NCBI RefSeq assembly: GCF_019977235.1
Contig: NZ_AP024646.1
Coordinates: 1,426,001 to 1,490,000 of the forward strand
Direction of reading: 5' to 3'
From: Arthrobacter sp. StoSoilB5
GTDB lineage: Bacteria > Actinomycetota > Actinomycetes > Actinomycetales > Micrococcaceae
DNA: 64,000 bases
In this document: positions 47,618 to 56,222 of the stretch, one piece after another
Layout of the letters: the number at the start of each line of letters is the position of its first letter
Position numbering within the stretch: position 1 is the stretch's first letter
The notes under the pieces: generated by a model
Database searches by the model: none
The model's input: the letters and a program-made list of their open reading frames with translations, nothing else
Told to the model about the DNA's origin: nothing
Position numbers and translations under genes: made by a program

Positions 47618-49044
47618 CCAGTGCTTTCCCATTGTCCTCAGCACACCTTGCTGGGAAGCACGTACTTATCCTGAACTGGCGCGACGTCGGGCATTCCCAA
47701 GCCGGGGGCGCCGAGCAGTATATGCACGAGATCTCCCGCAGGTGGGTAGCGGCCGGGGCCAAAGTCACGTGGTTTACCGGGCGTGAAATGAACCAGCCCG
47801 CGGAGGACGTCATCGACGATATCCGGATACTGCGCGCTGGTGGTCCCCTGGCCATCTACGCCCATGCAGCGCTCAAGCTCGTGCGCAGAGGCCGTCATTT
47901 TGATGCCGTGGTGGATTGCCAGAACGGAATCCCCTTCTTCTCGCCACTCTTCGTGCCAGGCGGGACACCCATCATTCAATTGATCCATCACGTTCACCAA
48001 GAGCAATTCCGCAGCCGGTTCTCTCCGCCGTTGGCTGCCCTTGGCCGTTTCCTTGAAAGCAGAGGCGCAAAAGCCGTCTATGGCCAGCGGGCCATTGTTG
48101 CCGTCTCACCGTCCACGCGGTTGGAACTCCGCAAGCTTGGGTTCTCCGGACCAATTCACGTCGTACCCAACGGTACTATCGACGTTCCGGAACAGGTCGG
48201 CCCCAGGGCTCCCGAGCCCACCATTACCGTGGTCAGCCGTTTGGTGCCGCACAAACGACTTGATTTGTTGCTGGGCCAGATTGCTGTTGTCGCCAGCCGT
48301 ATTCCCGATCTGCGGGTGGAAATCGTTGGCGACGGGCCCGAAAGAGCCCGGCTACAGCAACTCGCCATGGACATGGGGCTCAGCCATATCGTGACTTTCC
48401 ACGGTTACCAGCCCAACGAGGTCCGCAACAGCCTCTTGAACCGGGCATGGATGACCACTTCCACGTCGGCGTCAGAGGGCTGGGGATGTTCAGTGATCGA
48501 GGCGGCCGCCTGGGGCGTTCCATGCCTTGCACTGCGTGTTCCAGGCATCCGGGACTCCGTAGTGGACGGCAGTACAGGATGGCTTGTGGATACCCCTAAG
48601 GAATTTGGGCGCGCCATAGTAGCCGCCCTGGAGAAATTGGCCTCACATCAGGCATCGCAGGAGTTCTCTGCACGATGCCAGGAGTGGGCACGATGCTTCA
48701 CCTGGGACCGGAGTTCGGACCTTCTGGCTGGTGTGGTCCTTGAAGAGTCACAGCGTCTGGAGACCCTTGGTAGCGGCAGTCCGCGCTCCGATATGTCCAC
48801 ACTGGTGCGTTTCGAATTACCGCCCGGGGCCGACCTTCGGGTCATCCTGCGTCCAACGGATGAAGTGTGGGCGGACGACGGACAGGTCTCAGTACTGATG
48901 AAAGGCCGGGACGAGTTCGAAGCCTTCGCTGTCTTGAAGCAGATTGGGGTGGACGCAGCAGACTTGCAGCCAGCGGGGCGGAGCGACCTGCTCGCCGGAC
49001 CCGGAAGGGTCTCTATGCCCGCCCACGCCGTTGATGGCTTCTAG
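47614..49044 (+). CDS. Family 4 glycosyltransferase with C-terminal extension
   Basis: 476-aa GT-B fold enzyme. The N-terminal domain has LILNWRDVGHSQAGGAEQYM; the C-terminal domain has TVVSRLVPHKRLDLLL, VEIVGDGPERARL and the donor-binding E-x7-E region ASEGWGCSVIEAAAWGVP. After the usual GT4 end (near residue 370) it carries about 90 extra residues (LVRFELPPGADLRVILRPTD, EAFAVLKQIGVDAADLQPAG) that I do not recognise. The start codon overlaps the GT2 stop (ATGA). The gene overlaps the next gene by 11 bp. Confidence 0.9.
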   Translation: MTSAFPLSSAHLAGKHVLILNWRDVGHSQAGGAEQYMHEISRRWVAAGAKVTWFTGREMNQPAEDVIDDIRILRAGGPLAIYAHAALKLVRRGRHFDAVVDCQNGIPFFSPLFVPGGTPIIQLIHHVHQEQFRSRFSPPLAALGRFLESRGAKAVYGQRAIVAVSPSTRLELRKLGFSGPIHVVPNGTIDVPEQVGPRAPEPTITVVSRLVPHKRLDLLLGQIAVVASRIPDLRVEIVGDGPERARLQQLAMDMGLSHIVTFHGYQPNEVRNSLLNRAWMTTSTSASEGWGCSVIEAAAWGVPCLALRVPGIRDSVVDGSTGWLVDTPKEFGRAIVAALEKLASHQASQEFSARCQEWARCFTWDRSSDLLAGVVLEESQRLETLGSGSPRSDMSTLVRFELPPGADLRVILRPTDEVWADDGQVSVLMKGRDEFEAFAVLKQIGVDAADLQPAGRSDLLAGPGRVSMPAHAVDGF

Positions 49045-52000
49045 GGCGCATCCGGCGCCGACTGCCCGGGGGCGGGAGCGTTCCCCGGAACGGACATCCG
49101 GACGGGGAGGCAAAGTAGGGGAAGACAGCGTTTTCCTGGCCATGTCGGCCGGGGTGGTGGGCGTGGTCAGTTACGCCTGCAGTTTGCTCATGGCCAACAT
49201 GCTGCCCACTACGGACTACACGCACTTCGCGTCGGCCGCGATGCTGATGGGAATCGTAGGGATTGTCGCTTCAGCACTGGTTCCGCTTCCTTTGTCCCAC
49301 GTAGTCGCTGTTAGTCCTGAAGGTTCCGAGGAACGCAAGGATGGCATGGCCTTCTCGGTTTTTGTGTCATGTATAGCCGGGGCAGTCGCAGCCGCAGCGA
49401 CGGGAATGGTGACATTGGCCTTTGCCACACCGGCGCTGGCAGGAGCCGTAGCGTTGGGTTCCTTTGCCATCTTCATCGTGACGGCACCCTCGGGATGGTT
49501 GCAGGGCGAGCTGCGTTTCACGTGGGTTGCCCTGACAAACATCGGCGAAGTTGTCCTCAGGCTCGGGTTCAGCGCGTTGGTGATTGTCCTGGCGTGGGGT
49601 GCGGGGGGAGCAGTCCTTGGGTTTGCTGTGGGCTCGGTAGCTCCCCTCGCCGTCCCGCTTTCCTTCTATCGGGACCTGCACTGGCGTCCGCGGGTCCTGC
49701 TGGATAAATGGCGGTGGGCGGAGACAATCGAGATCGCGTCGGTGCTGTGCGTGGTTTCCATACTGGTTGGCATCGATGTTGTGGTGGTTGGGTTCCTGGA
49801 CGAAGGATCGTCCGCGGCAGCAGGGTTCCAGGCATTGGCATCGATTGCCAAGGGGCCGGTGTACGTGGCGGCCGGTACTGCCTTGGTGGTTTTTCCCTTG
49901 CTGCGCACGTCAGGCGCGGACGTACGCCGGATCCTTGGAGCCGCCTTCACGTCCTTTGGGCAGTTGGCGTTGGTGGCCTTCGTCATCATCGCTACCGCCC
50001 CTCACATGCTGGCCGGGCTGATTGTGCCGGAAAAGTATCACGGCTCCCTGGAGCTGTTGCCGTGGCTGGCGGTGGCAGGCCTTGGCTACGCCGTGCTGAT
50101 GGTACTGTCAACAGTCCTTCTCGCGGTGAGGGCCTACCGGCGATGCCAGATGGGCCTTGCCATCGCTTGCCTTCTGGTGGTGGGCGGTCTATGGGCCGGC
50201 TGGCATGTGAACGCTGTTGCCGGCATGGCTGTGGGTTCAGCTGCAGGCTCCGTGCTGGCATCCTTGGTACTGGCCTACATCGCTCATCCAGTCCTTGCCG
50301 CCACGGCCCGACCGGGAACTGTGGCCTGGCGGTGGTTGGCCTACCCGGCCGGACTGATTGCGGTGCTGGGTGTGGCCAGCCAGATGCAGCCGTGGGTGTG
50401 GTTGCTTTTAGCATCCGGTGCGGGCCTTGCCGTGCTGGCTCATCAGCGCGGCTTATTGCCGGGCAGGAGCGTTGCCGGGATTCCCCGACGGCGGCTGGCT
50501 GGTGAAAGCGCGAGGAGCACCGGCCGACGGTCCAAGCAAAAAACCAGCCTCATGGACGTCATCGGCGCGTGGCGTATGCAGGGACTCCCGGGCACCTTGA
50601 TGATGTTCCTGGCTGTGGTTGCCGGAGCTTTCTGCGTTCGCGCCCTCGGTTTGGAACGGGGCTTTGAGCTCTGGGTAGATGAGTTGCTCTACGTGCGCTT
50701 GGGTGAGTCCGTCAGTGCCGGTCAATTTCCCACGCTCCCGGACGGGCCATTCTTCCTCCACCCGCCCGGCTACTTCATCCTCGAAGCCGCCGTGATCAAG
50801 CTGTTTGACGTCTCAGGCGAAATTGTGGACGTCCTGCTGCAGTTGCGATGGCTGAATGCCACGTTGGGGGCACTGACCGTGGGGCTGGGGTTTCTCCTTG
50901 TCAGGAGGCTTACTGGTACTGCCCCCGCGTGGTTCTGTGCTGTGCTTCTTGCGTTCGAGCCCTTCATTCTGCGCAACAACAGCCATGCCTTCCTCGAGAC
51001 CTCGGCAATGGCGGCTGTGCTCGCAGGGTTTTTGGTCCTGGTAGGAATGCCGGAACCCGCGAGGAAGCGTGCAGCTTTCCTGCGGTGGACGGTGGCCGGA
51101 TTGCTGTTGGGGTATGGCGTTCTGTGCAAGGACTTCTTCATCATCTGCACCATCGCCCCGGTCCTTGTTGCTGTGTTGTGGAAGGAAACCCTGCCCTGGC
51201 GCAAGGCAACGCTTGTGGTGGCCGCGACCGTCATTCCCTATGCTGCTTACCTTGCCGTAGTGGCTGTGCGGGAACAAATGCCGGGCTGGGTGTGGGCCAA
51301 AAGCAACGGGCTGGTGCGGATGTCCGGGGTTGAGAAGAGCACGGGCTTCACGGCAGAAGGCTCGCCGAGCATCCTGTCCCGTTTGATCGAGCAGAGCGGT
51401 CACTTCGGCACTAGTTATGTCCTCCTGGCGCTGTGTCCCGTGGCGGGACTCCTGCTGTGCTTCAGCCTTCATGCTGGCCGGCGGTTTATTGGACTGGCAG
51501 GGCTGGCTTTGGGTGCCGCGGGCGCTTACAGCGCTGTGTTCGGCACGTTCGAAGAGCAATACGGGTACGGCGTCATGGTGGCTGGCGCACTGTGTTCCGT
51601 GCTGGCGGTGGTGGAGCTCCAAGAGAGATATCCCAAGGGCCGCAGCGTCCTTGCCGTGTTCAGCATGTGCTTCGTTGCCTTGACGGTAATTCTCGGGATG
51701 CGCACTGCACTCACCGTGGACAATGGCTTTGCCGGCGCAAGGCAGTGGGTCAAAGCAAACTTGCCGGCAGATGCTCGGGTGAGCGTCACCAACAGCACTG
51801 CGGAGCTGATATTCATGGACGATGCCAGGTTCGGTATCTGGCCTTCGGCTCCCTTGATGAAAGAGCACGGAGCTGGTTACATCCTTACCCAGTCGCTGCC
51901 CACCAGCCAGGGATACGGCTATGCGAACCCCACTATGCTCGCCTGGCTGAAGGATCACGCCACTCCTGTTTTCACTTCCGAGGGGCCTACCAATGGTGAT

Positions 52001-52093
52001 ACGACGCTCTGGTTCGTGCATGAAGCTGACCTGGATGCTGCGGCATCGGCAAACATCGGGTTCCCGTCCAAAGACCATGGGACAGAACGGTAG
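49034..52093 (+). CDS. Flippase-like membrane domain fused to a GT-C (GT39/PMT_2-like) glycosyltransferase
   Basis: 1019-aa polytopic protein. Residues 1 to about 480 look like a polysaccharide flippase of the MOP superfamily: about 12 helices, from SVFLAMSAGVVGVVSYACSL through ATARPGTVAWRWLAYPAG. From about residue 505 a second membrane protein begins, with the GT-C first-loop motif FELWVDELLYVRLGES (Asp at about 549), LHPPGYFILEAAVIKL, many further helices and a soluble C-terminal domain with KANLPADARVSVTNS. I infer that one chain may both export a lipid-linked glycan and transfer a sugar outside the membrane. No frameshift separates the halves. The ATG overlaps the GT4 stop; the next GT4 starts 5 bp after. 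Confidence 0.85.
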   Translation: MASRAHPAPTARGRERSPERTSGRGGKVGEDSVFLAMSAGVVGVVSYACSLLMANMLPTTDYTHFASAAMLMGIVGIVASALVPLPLSHVVAVSPEGSEERKDGMAFSVFVSCIAGAVAAAATGMVTLAFATPALAGAVALGSFAIFIVTAPSGWLQGELRFTWVALTNIGEVVLRLGFSALVIVLAWGAGGAVLGFAVGSVAPLAVPLSFYRDLHWRPRVLLDKWRWAETIEIASVLCVVSILVGIDVVVVGFLDEGSSAAAGFQALASIAKGPVYVAAGTALVVFPLLRTSGADVRRILGAAFTSFGQLALVAFVIIATAPHMLAGLIVPEKYHGSLELLPWLAVAGLGYAVLMVLSTVLLAVRAYRRCQMGLAIACLLVVGGLWAGWHVNAVAGMAVGSAAGSVLASLVLAYIAHPVLAATARPGTVAWRWLAYPAGLIAVLGVASQMQPWVWLLLASGAGLAVLAHQRGLLPGRSVAGIPRRRLAGESARSTGRRSKQKTSLMDVIGAWRMQGLPGTLMMFLAVVAGAFCVRALGLERGFELWVDELLYVRLGESVSAGQFPTLPDGPFFLHPPGYFILEAAVIKLFDVSGEIVDVLLQLRWLNATLGALTVGLGFLLVRRLTGTAPAWFCAVLLAFEPFILRNNSHAFLETSAMAAVLAGFLVLVGMPEPARKRAAFLRWTVAGLLLGYGVLCKDFFIICTIAPVLVAVLWKETLPWRKATLVVAATVIPYAAYLAVVAVREQMPGWVWAKSNGLVRMSGVEKSTGFTAEGSPSILSRLIEQSGHFGTSYVLLALCPVAGLLLCFSLHAGRRFIGLAGLALGAAGAYSAVFGTFEEQYGYGVMVAGALCSVLAVVELQERYPKGRSVLAVFSMCFVALTVILGMRTALTVDNGFAGARQWVKANLPADARVSVTNSTAELIFMDDARFGIWPSAPLMKEHGAGYILTQSLPTSQGYGYANPTMLAWLKDHATPVFTSEGPTNGDTTLWFVHEADLDAAASANIGFPSKDHGTER

Positions 52094-52098
52094 AGATC

Positions 52099-53241
52099 AT
52101 GAGGGTTTTACATCTTGGGTTCGAAGACCCCGGCATGCCCGGCGCCGGTGGGGGAGCCGTGAGGACACACGAGATCGACCGTCGACTGGCTGCCAAAGGC
52201 TTCCGGATGACGGTACTGACCACCAGGTACCCCGGGTGGTCTGAACGCACGCAGGACGGCGTTCACTACGTGCCAATAGGAATAGGCCGCGGCGGGAACA
52301 GGCTGACCCGGCTTTTGGGCTATGTGTTTCTGCTGCCTCTTGAAGTGCACCGGCGCCGAGCTGCCGCTGATTTGGTGGTGGAGGACTTTTTCGCGCCCTT
52401 CTCCAGCATGGCTGCACCGCTCTGGACCACGCGCCCCACGGTTGGCCTGGTCCAGTGGTTGCATGCGCGCGAGAAGGCACGCCAATACGGGCTGCCGTTG
52501 CATTGGGTGGAACGGTGGGCTGTCCGGCGCTACCGGAGGATGATTGCAGTCTCGCAGGGAATCGCAGACCGCCTGAAGGCTATGAACCCGGACGTTCATG
52601 TGGACGTGATCGGTAACGGCGTGGATCCCGCAGCGTGGAAACCCGAACCCAAACCAGGTCAGGACGTCCTGTGCATAGGGCGCCTGGAATTCGGCGGCAA
52701 AGGTCTCGATCTGCTGTTGGCAGCCTGGGAAGAATGTGCCGGACGCGTCGATGGGCAGCTCCTGATTGCAGGTTCTGGCCCTGACGAAGCAAAGCTTCAC
52801 TCGGTCATTGAAGAGAGGGGCCTGTCTAACCGCGTACGACTCCTGGGGTGGCTCTCAGGGGAGCAGAAATTCCAGGCTATGAGTGAGGCGCGGCTCGTGG
52901 TGCTTCCATCCAGGCAGGAGACCTTTGGACTCGTGGCCATCGAGGCACTGGCTGTTGGAACTCCGGTCATTGCCTTCGATATCCCTTGCTTGAGGGAGAT
53001 TGTCCCCGACTCTGCAGGCTGGTTGGTTCCGCCGTTCGACGTCGACGCCTTTGCTGCGGAAATCGCTCGAAGATATCCGGAGGCCGGGCTGATGGAGATG
53101 GGGTCCCAAGGCAGGGCGTTTGCTTCCGGTTTCAACTGGGACCGGCTCGCTGAAATGCAGGCTGAGTCCTTCCGCGATGCTGTTGCTGAAGCCGCTCCAA
53201 GCGGACCCCATCCACCAGGAAGGTCTCCGCATGGCAATTGA
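52099..53241 (+). CDS. Family 4 glycosyltransferase
   Basis: 380-aa GT-B enzyme. N-terminal HLGFEDPGMPGAGGGAVRTH; acceptor region QWLHAREKARQYGLPLHWVE; VIGNGVDPAAWK; donor domain LCIGRLEFGGKGLDLLLAAW, LLIAGSGPDEAKLHS and the E-x7-E region PSRQETFGLVAIEALAVGTP. It starts 5 bp after the fusion gene and overlaps the PIG-L gene by 11 bp. Donor and acceptor sugars cannot be predicted. Confidence 0.9.
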   Translation: MRVLHLGFEDPGMPGAGGGAVRTHEIDRRLAAKGFRMTVLTTRYPGWSERTQDGVHYVPIGIGRGGNRLTRLLGYVFLLPLEVHRRRAAADLVVEDFFAPFSSMAAPLWTTRPTVGLVQWLHAREKARQYGLPLHWVERWAVRRYRRMIAVSQGIADRLKAMNPDVHVDVIGNGVDPAAWKPEPKPGQDVLCIGRLEFGGKGLDLLLAAWEECAGRVDGQLLIAGSGPDEAKLHSVIEERGLSNRVRLLGWLSGEQKFQAMSEARLVVLPSRQETFGLVAIEALAVGTPVIAFDIPCLREIVPDSAGWLVPPFDVDAFAAEIARRYPEAGLMEMGSQGRAFASGFNWDRLAEMQAESFRDAVAEAAPSGPHPPGRSPHGN

Positions 53242-54034
53242 GTCAAGAATCGAACGATCCTTGGCAGGGGGACGCCCCTGGCTGTTCCTGTCTGCGCACC
53301 TCGATGACGCCGTTTTGTCCTGTGGCGCGCTTATTGAGGCGCAGGCGCAGGAACGGGAGATCATAGTGGCGACTGTGTTCACGGAAGCTTCCCCTGCGCC
53401 TCACACCAGGGCCGCCCGCTCTTTCCTGCGCCAGTGCATGCTGGAGGATGGCGTGCAGTTGTTCGAGGCCCGTAAGGCAGAGGACATGGCTGTCCTGGAA
53501 GCCATGGGGGTACGGCCGGTTCATCTCGGTGCAGTGGATGCCTTGTTCCGCCGTCGAGTGTTGCCTCGGCTGGCCAGAGGCGCTGGCAACAAGCTTCTAC
53601 CGGAGCTTACCCACCGCTACTCGACGTATAGGTTCGACATTGCGCTGGGACGGATTGCGCGGGGAGACAAAACGCTCATCCGGCAACTCCAGGACGACGT
53701 CGCCGAGCTCATGGCTGCGACCAAGCCGGAGTTGCTCTTTTGTCCTGTAGGGGTGGGAAGCCACGTTGACCACCTCATCACTCGCAAGGCTGGGGAGGGC
53801 CACTCCGAAAACCTGGTCCTATACTCGGACTTTCCCTACGATTTGGTGTCGCAGCCGGACGCGGCAGAGTTGGCGCGGCTGGGGTACCAGCCTTGGATTT
53901 GGGAGGAAGGCTTGTCATCCAAGCACACCCGGATCAGGCAGTATTCCACGCAGGCGGACGGGTTGTTCCCCAGCGGTGACATTCCCATCAAGGCGGAAAC
54001 CTACTTTGTCCCTCATCCTTGGCTGAACAGTTAA
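53231..54034 (+). CDS. PIG-L family deacetylase
   Basis: 267-aa zinc-dependent N-acetylglucosamine-type deacetylase, probably acting on a GlcNAc-containing sugar or lipid-linked glycan. The zinc and catalytic motif reads LSAHLDDAVLSCGALI (a variant of AHPDDE with Asp at the Glu position), and the third ligand motif is GVGSHVDHLITR. ATG 53231 has GGAAGG seven bases upstream and overlaps the preceding GT4. It is the last gene of the glycan operon; a strong terminator follows. Confidence 0.88.
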   Translation: MAIESRIERSLAGGRPWLFLSAHLDDAVLSCGALIEAQAQEREIIVATVFTEASPAPHTRAARSFLRQCMLEDGVQLFEARKAEDMAVLEAMGVRPVHLGAVDALFRRRVLPRLARGAGNKLLPELTHRYSTYRFDIALGRIARGDKTLIRQLQDDVAELMAATKPELLFCPVGVGSHVDHLITRKAGEGHSENLVLYSDFPYDLVSQPDAAELARLGYQPWIWEEGLSSKHTRIRQYSTQADGLFPSGDIPIKAETYFVPHPWLNS

Positions 54035-54049
54035 GCCCTTCACAACAGC

Positions 54050-54077
54050 GATGGCCCGGGCGCATGCCCGGGCCATC
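54050..54077. terminator. Bidirectional terminator after the glycan operon
   Basis: Perfect 12-bp inverted repeat GATGGCCCGGGC-GCAT-GCCCGGGCCATC between the convergent PIG-L and small membrane-protein genes. Confidence 0.8.
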
Positions 54078-54094
54078 CCATATTGCGTGAAAGT

Positions 54095-54322
54095 TTAGCT
54101 TTCGCCAGCTGAGTCCGAGCGGCCAAGGATGGTTTGCGGAATCCAGAATGCGAGGGCGAACAGGCCCAAGCACACGGCCATGGGCCACGGGTTGTCCAGG
54201 CTGAGGAAGGACAGGGAGTAGATGGCGCCCAGGAACAGCACGATCACAATCAGGAACAGGACAATGCTTACGCCGAGGTTGTTCTCTTTTTCAATGGGCG
54301 CGCTTGTTGCGTTCTTGGACAT
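54095..54322 (-). CDS. Small two-helix membrane protein, function unknown
   Basis: 75 aa: a polar N-terminus, one helix (VSIVLFLIVIVLFLGAIYSL) and a second (PMAVCLGLFALAFWIPQTIL), with a short polar tail. The ATG has AGGAGG with good spacing, supporting expression. No family was recognised. It lies between the operon terminator and deoC. Confidence 0.75.
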   Translation of the reverse strand: MSKNATSAPIEKENNLGVSIVLFLIVIVLFLGAIYSLSFLSLDNPWPMAVCLGLFALAFWIPQTILGRSDSAGES

Positions 54323-54374
54323 TCATTCCTCCTCGGCCCCGCAGGGCTCAAAATCTGTGGCAGTCGCGGACGCC

Positions 54375-55067
54375 TCAGTAATCCGATGAACCCTGTTCAC
54401 CTTTGACAATGGCTATTCCGGAACTCGCTCCGATACGTGTTGCACCAGCAGCAATCATAGCCTGTGCGTCGGTCAGGGACCGCACTCCGCCGGACGCTTT
54501 GACCCCAACATCGGGCCCTACGGTCTTGCGCATCAAGGCAACATCCTCAACTGTTGCTCCGCCGCCATTGAATCCAGTGGAGGTCTTGACGAAGTCAGCC
54601 CCTGCTTCCACGGCGGCTTCGCAGGCAATGACCTTCTGTTCATCGGTCAACATGGACGTCTCGATGATGACCTTCAGGATGGCCTCGCCGGCGTGGACAG
54701 CTTCGGCGACGGCGGTGATGTCATCCACCAGGGCACCTTTGTCGTTCGCGCGGGCGGCCGCCATGTTGATCACCATGTCGATCTCATCCGCGCCGTCCAA
54801 AACGGCGCCTCGGGCTTCGAACGCTTTGACGTCGCTGGGCGTGGCGCCGAGGGGGAAACCGATAACCGAGCAGGTCAGTACTCCCGAGCCTTTAAGGGCC
54901 TTGGTTACAGTCTTGACCCAGATCGGATTGACGCAGACGGACTTGAATTTGTACTCCACCGCCTCGGCGCACACCTTCAAAACCTCAGCCTCGCTGGCCT
55001 CGGGCTTCAACAGCGTGTGGTCGATGTACGAGGCGATGCTTGCGGGCGCGACGGCTTCGTTGCTCAT
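54375..55067 (-). CDS. deoC: Deoxyribose-phosphate aldolase
   Basis: 230-aa class I aldolase that cleaves 2-deoxyribose-5-phosphate to glyceraldehyde-3-phosphate and acetaldehyde. Motifs: [47 protein letters not shown], the Schiff-base lysine in [18 protein letters not shown] and the second lysine in [18 protein letters not shown]. The ATG at 55067 has GGAAGG five bases upstream; a longer frame upstream is not needed. Confidence 0.95.
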   Translation of the reverse strand: MSNEAVAPASIASYIDHTLLKPEASEAEVLKVCAEAVEYKFKSVCVNPIWVKTVTKALKGSGVLTCSVIGFPLGATPSDVKAFEARGAVLDGADEIDMVINMAAARANDKGALVDDITAVAEAVHAGEAILKVIIETSMLTDEQKVIACEAAVEAGADFVKTSTGFNGGGATVEDVALMRKTVGPDVGVKASGGVRSLTDAQAMIAAGATRIGASSGIAIVKGEQGSSDY

Positions 55068-55129
55068 GGGATCCTTCCGTGCCGGGCGTGGCCGGCCCGA
55101 TGGCCGCAGGGTTGTCACTGCCCGTCAAA

Positions 55130-55151
55130 GGACCATCTTGCCACATGGTCC
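55130..55151. promoter_or_regulatory. Inverted repeat upstream of deoC
   Basis: GGACCAT-CTTGCCAC-ATGGTCC, 7-bp perfect arms, lies 63 bp upstream of the deoC start and about 45 bp after the flavin oxidoreductase gene. It may be an operator of deoC or a weak terminator. Confidence 0.4.
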
Positions 55152-55195
55152 GATTGCCGGTCGGGGTTGTCCACATAGGCAAAGTGGGGCAACAG

Positions 55196-56080
55196 CTATG
55201 CTGCCATCGCGGCCTGCTGGCTGCTGCCCCGTGCCCCCAACAGCATCCCCGACGCGCACAGCATCGCGGAGGACTCGGCGGAGAGGAGAAGGCCCAGGCG
55301 AAGGCCGTCGCAGGAAGCGGCGTCGCCGATCGCCCAGATGCCCGGGACGGAGGTAGCGAGGTCGCGACCTACCGCGATGCCGCCGTCGGAAGCTATCTGG
55401 AGACCGGCGCTTTCGGCGAGCTCGGTACGCGCCGTACGTTCTTCGGCGAGGACCACGAGGTCGCCGTTCATGCTGCTGCCGTCTTCGAAAAGGATCCCGG
55501 TGGCAGGCAGGGCGGAATCGGGCACAAGGGTATCGACGTTGGAAGAAACGACGGCGGCAGGGCGGAGGGTGGTGCGGACGGGACGGACTCCGCGGGCCCG
55601 GAGCACGGCCTCTGCCTGCCCGGCCGCGGGACCATTGCCAACGAGGATTCCCAGCGGGCGTCGGCCGACGATCCGGGCCACGTCCTTGACCGCTTCGCCG
55701 ATGTTCGCGGCGTCGTCGATAGTGGAGTAGCTGAGGCTGGCTTCGGCACCGGAGACTGGCGGGAAGGTTGGCGCTGAACCCGTCGCGATCACGAGTTGGT
55801 CGTAGGAGAACTCCATGCCGTCCACGGTGGTGACGATCTTTGCCTGGGCGTCAATGAAGCTGGCGGCCTGCCCGAACCGGACCGAGACCTGCGGGAGTTC
55901 TGCCAGTTCCAGGAGGGCGTCGGGGCATTCGTCGCGATTGCTGAGCACAGTGATGGTGCCATCGAACCTGCGCTGTACTTCCTTGCGGGAGCCGGAGGCG
56001 CCACCGGCCAGCCGCCGCACCAAAGCCTGGGCCGCCGGACCTGCGCCTGCAATGACAATGTGAACGGGAGTGGAGGACAT
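55196..56080 (-). CDS. FAD/NAD(P)-dependent pyridine nucleotide oxidoreductase-like protein
   Basis: 294 aa, near the length of a two-dinucleotide-domain core. FAD-binding VIAGAGPAAQALVRRL near the N-terminus, LVIATGSAPTFPPVSG, the second Rossmann motif GILVGNGPAAGQAEAVLRAR (a variant with N and P in the Gly-rich loop) and the FAD-contacting VPGIWAIGDAASCDGLRLG. It has no CxxC redox motif, so it resembles the reductase part of nitrite or rubredoxin reductases rather than thioredoxin reductase. The substrate is unknown. It lies downstream of the seven-gene operon with a 143-bp gap and probably has its own promoter. Confidence 0.85.
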   Translation of the reverse strand: MSSTPVHIVIAGAGPAAQALVRRLAGGASGSRKEVQRRFDGTITVLSNRDECPDALLELAELPQVSVRFGQAASFIDAQAKIVTTVDGMEFSYDQLVIATGSAPTFPPVSGAEASLSYSTIDDAANIGEAVKDVARIVGRRPLGILVGNGPAAGQAEAVLRARGVRPVRTTLRPAAVVSSNVDTLVPDSALPATGILFEDGSSMNGDLVVLAEERTARTELAESAGLQIASDGGIAVGRDLATSVPGIWAIGDAASCDGLRLGLLLSAESSAMLCASGMLLGARGSSQQAAMAA

Positions 56081-56222
56081 GTTTGGCCCTTTCGCTGGCG
56101 TGACCTGTTGATCTTCAGCGTAGGGGCCCGGTTTTTCGCGGGTGTTTCCCCGTTGTTGCCATCTTTTGTAGATCCGTAGTGCGCTGTTTACCAGCCGGTA
56201 ATAACGTGGATCACAGTGGGGT

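Noticed and set aside
50813..52078. 421-codon open frame antisense to the flippase/GT-C fusion
   Set aside because: It is His/Gln/Arg-rich and lacks any recognisable motif, whereas the sense frame has GT-C motifs and hydrophobic helices.
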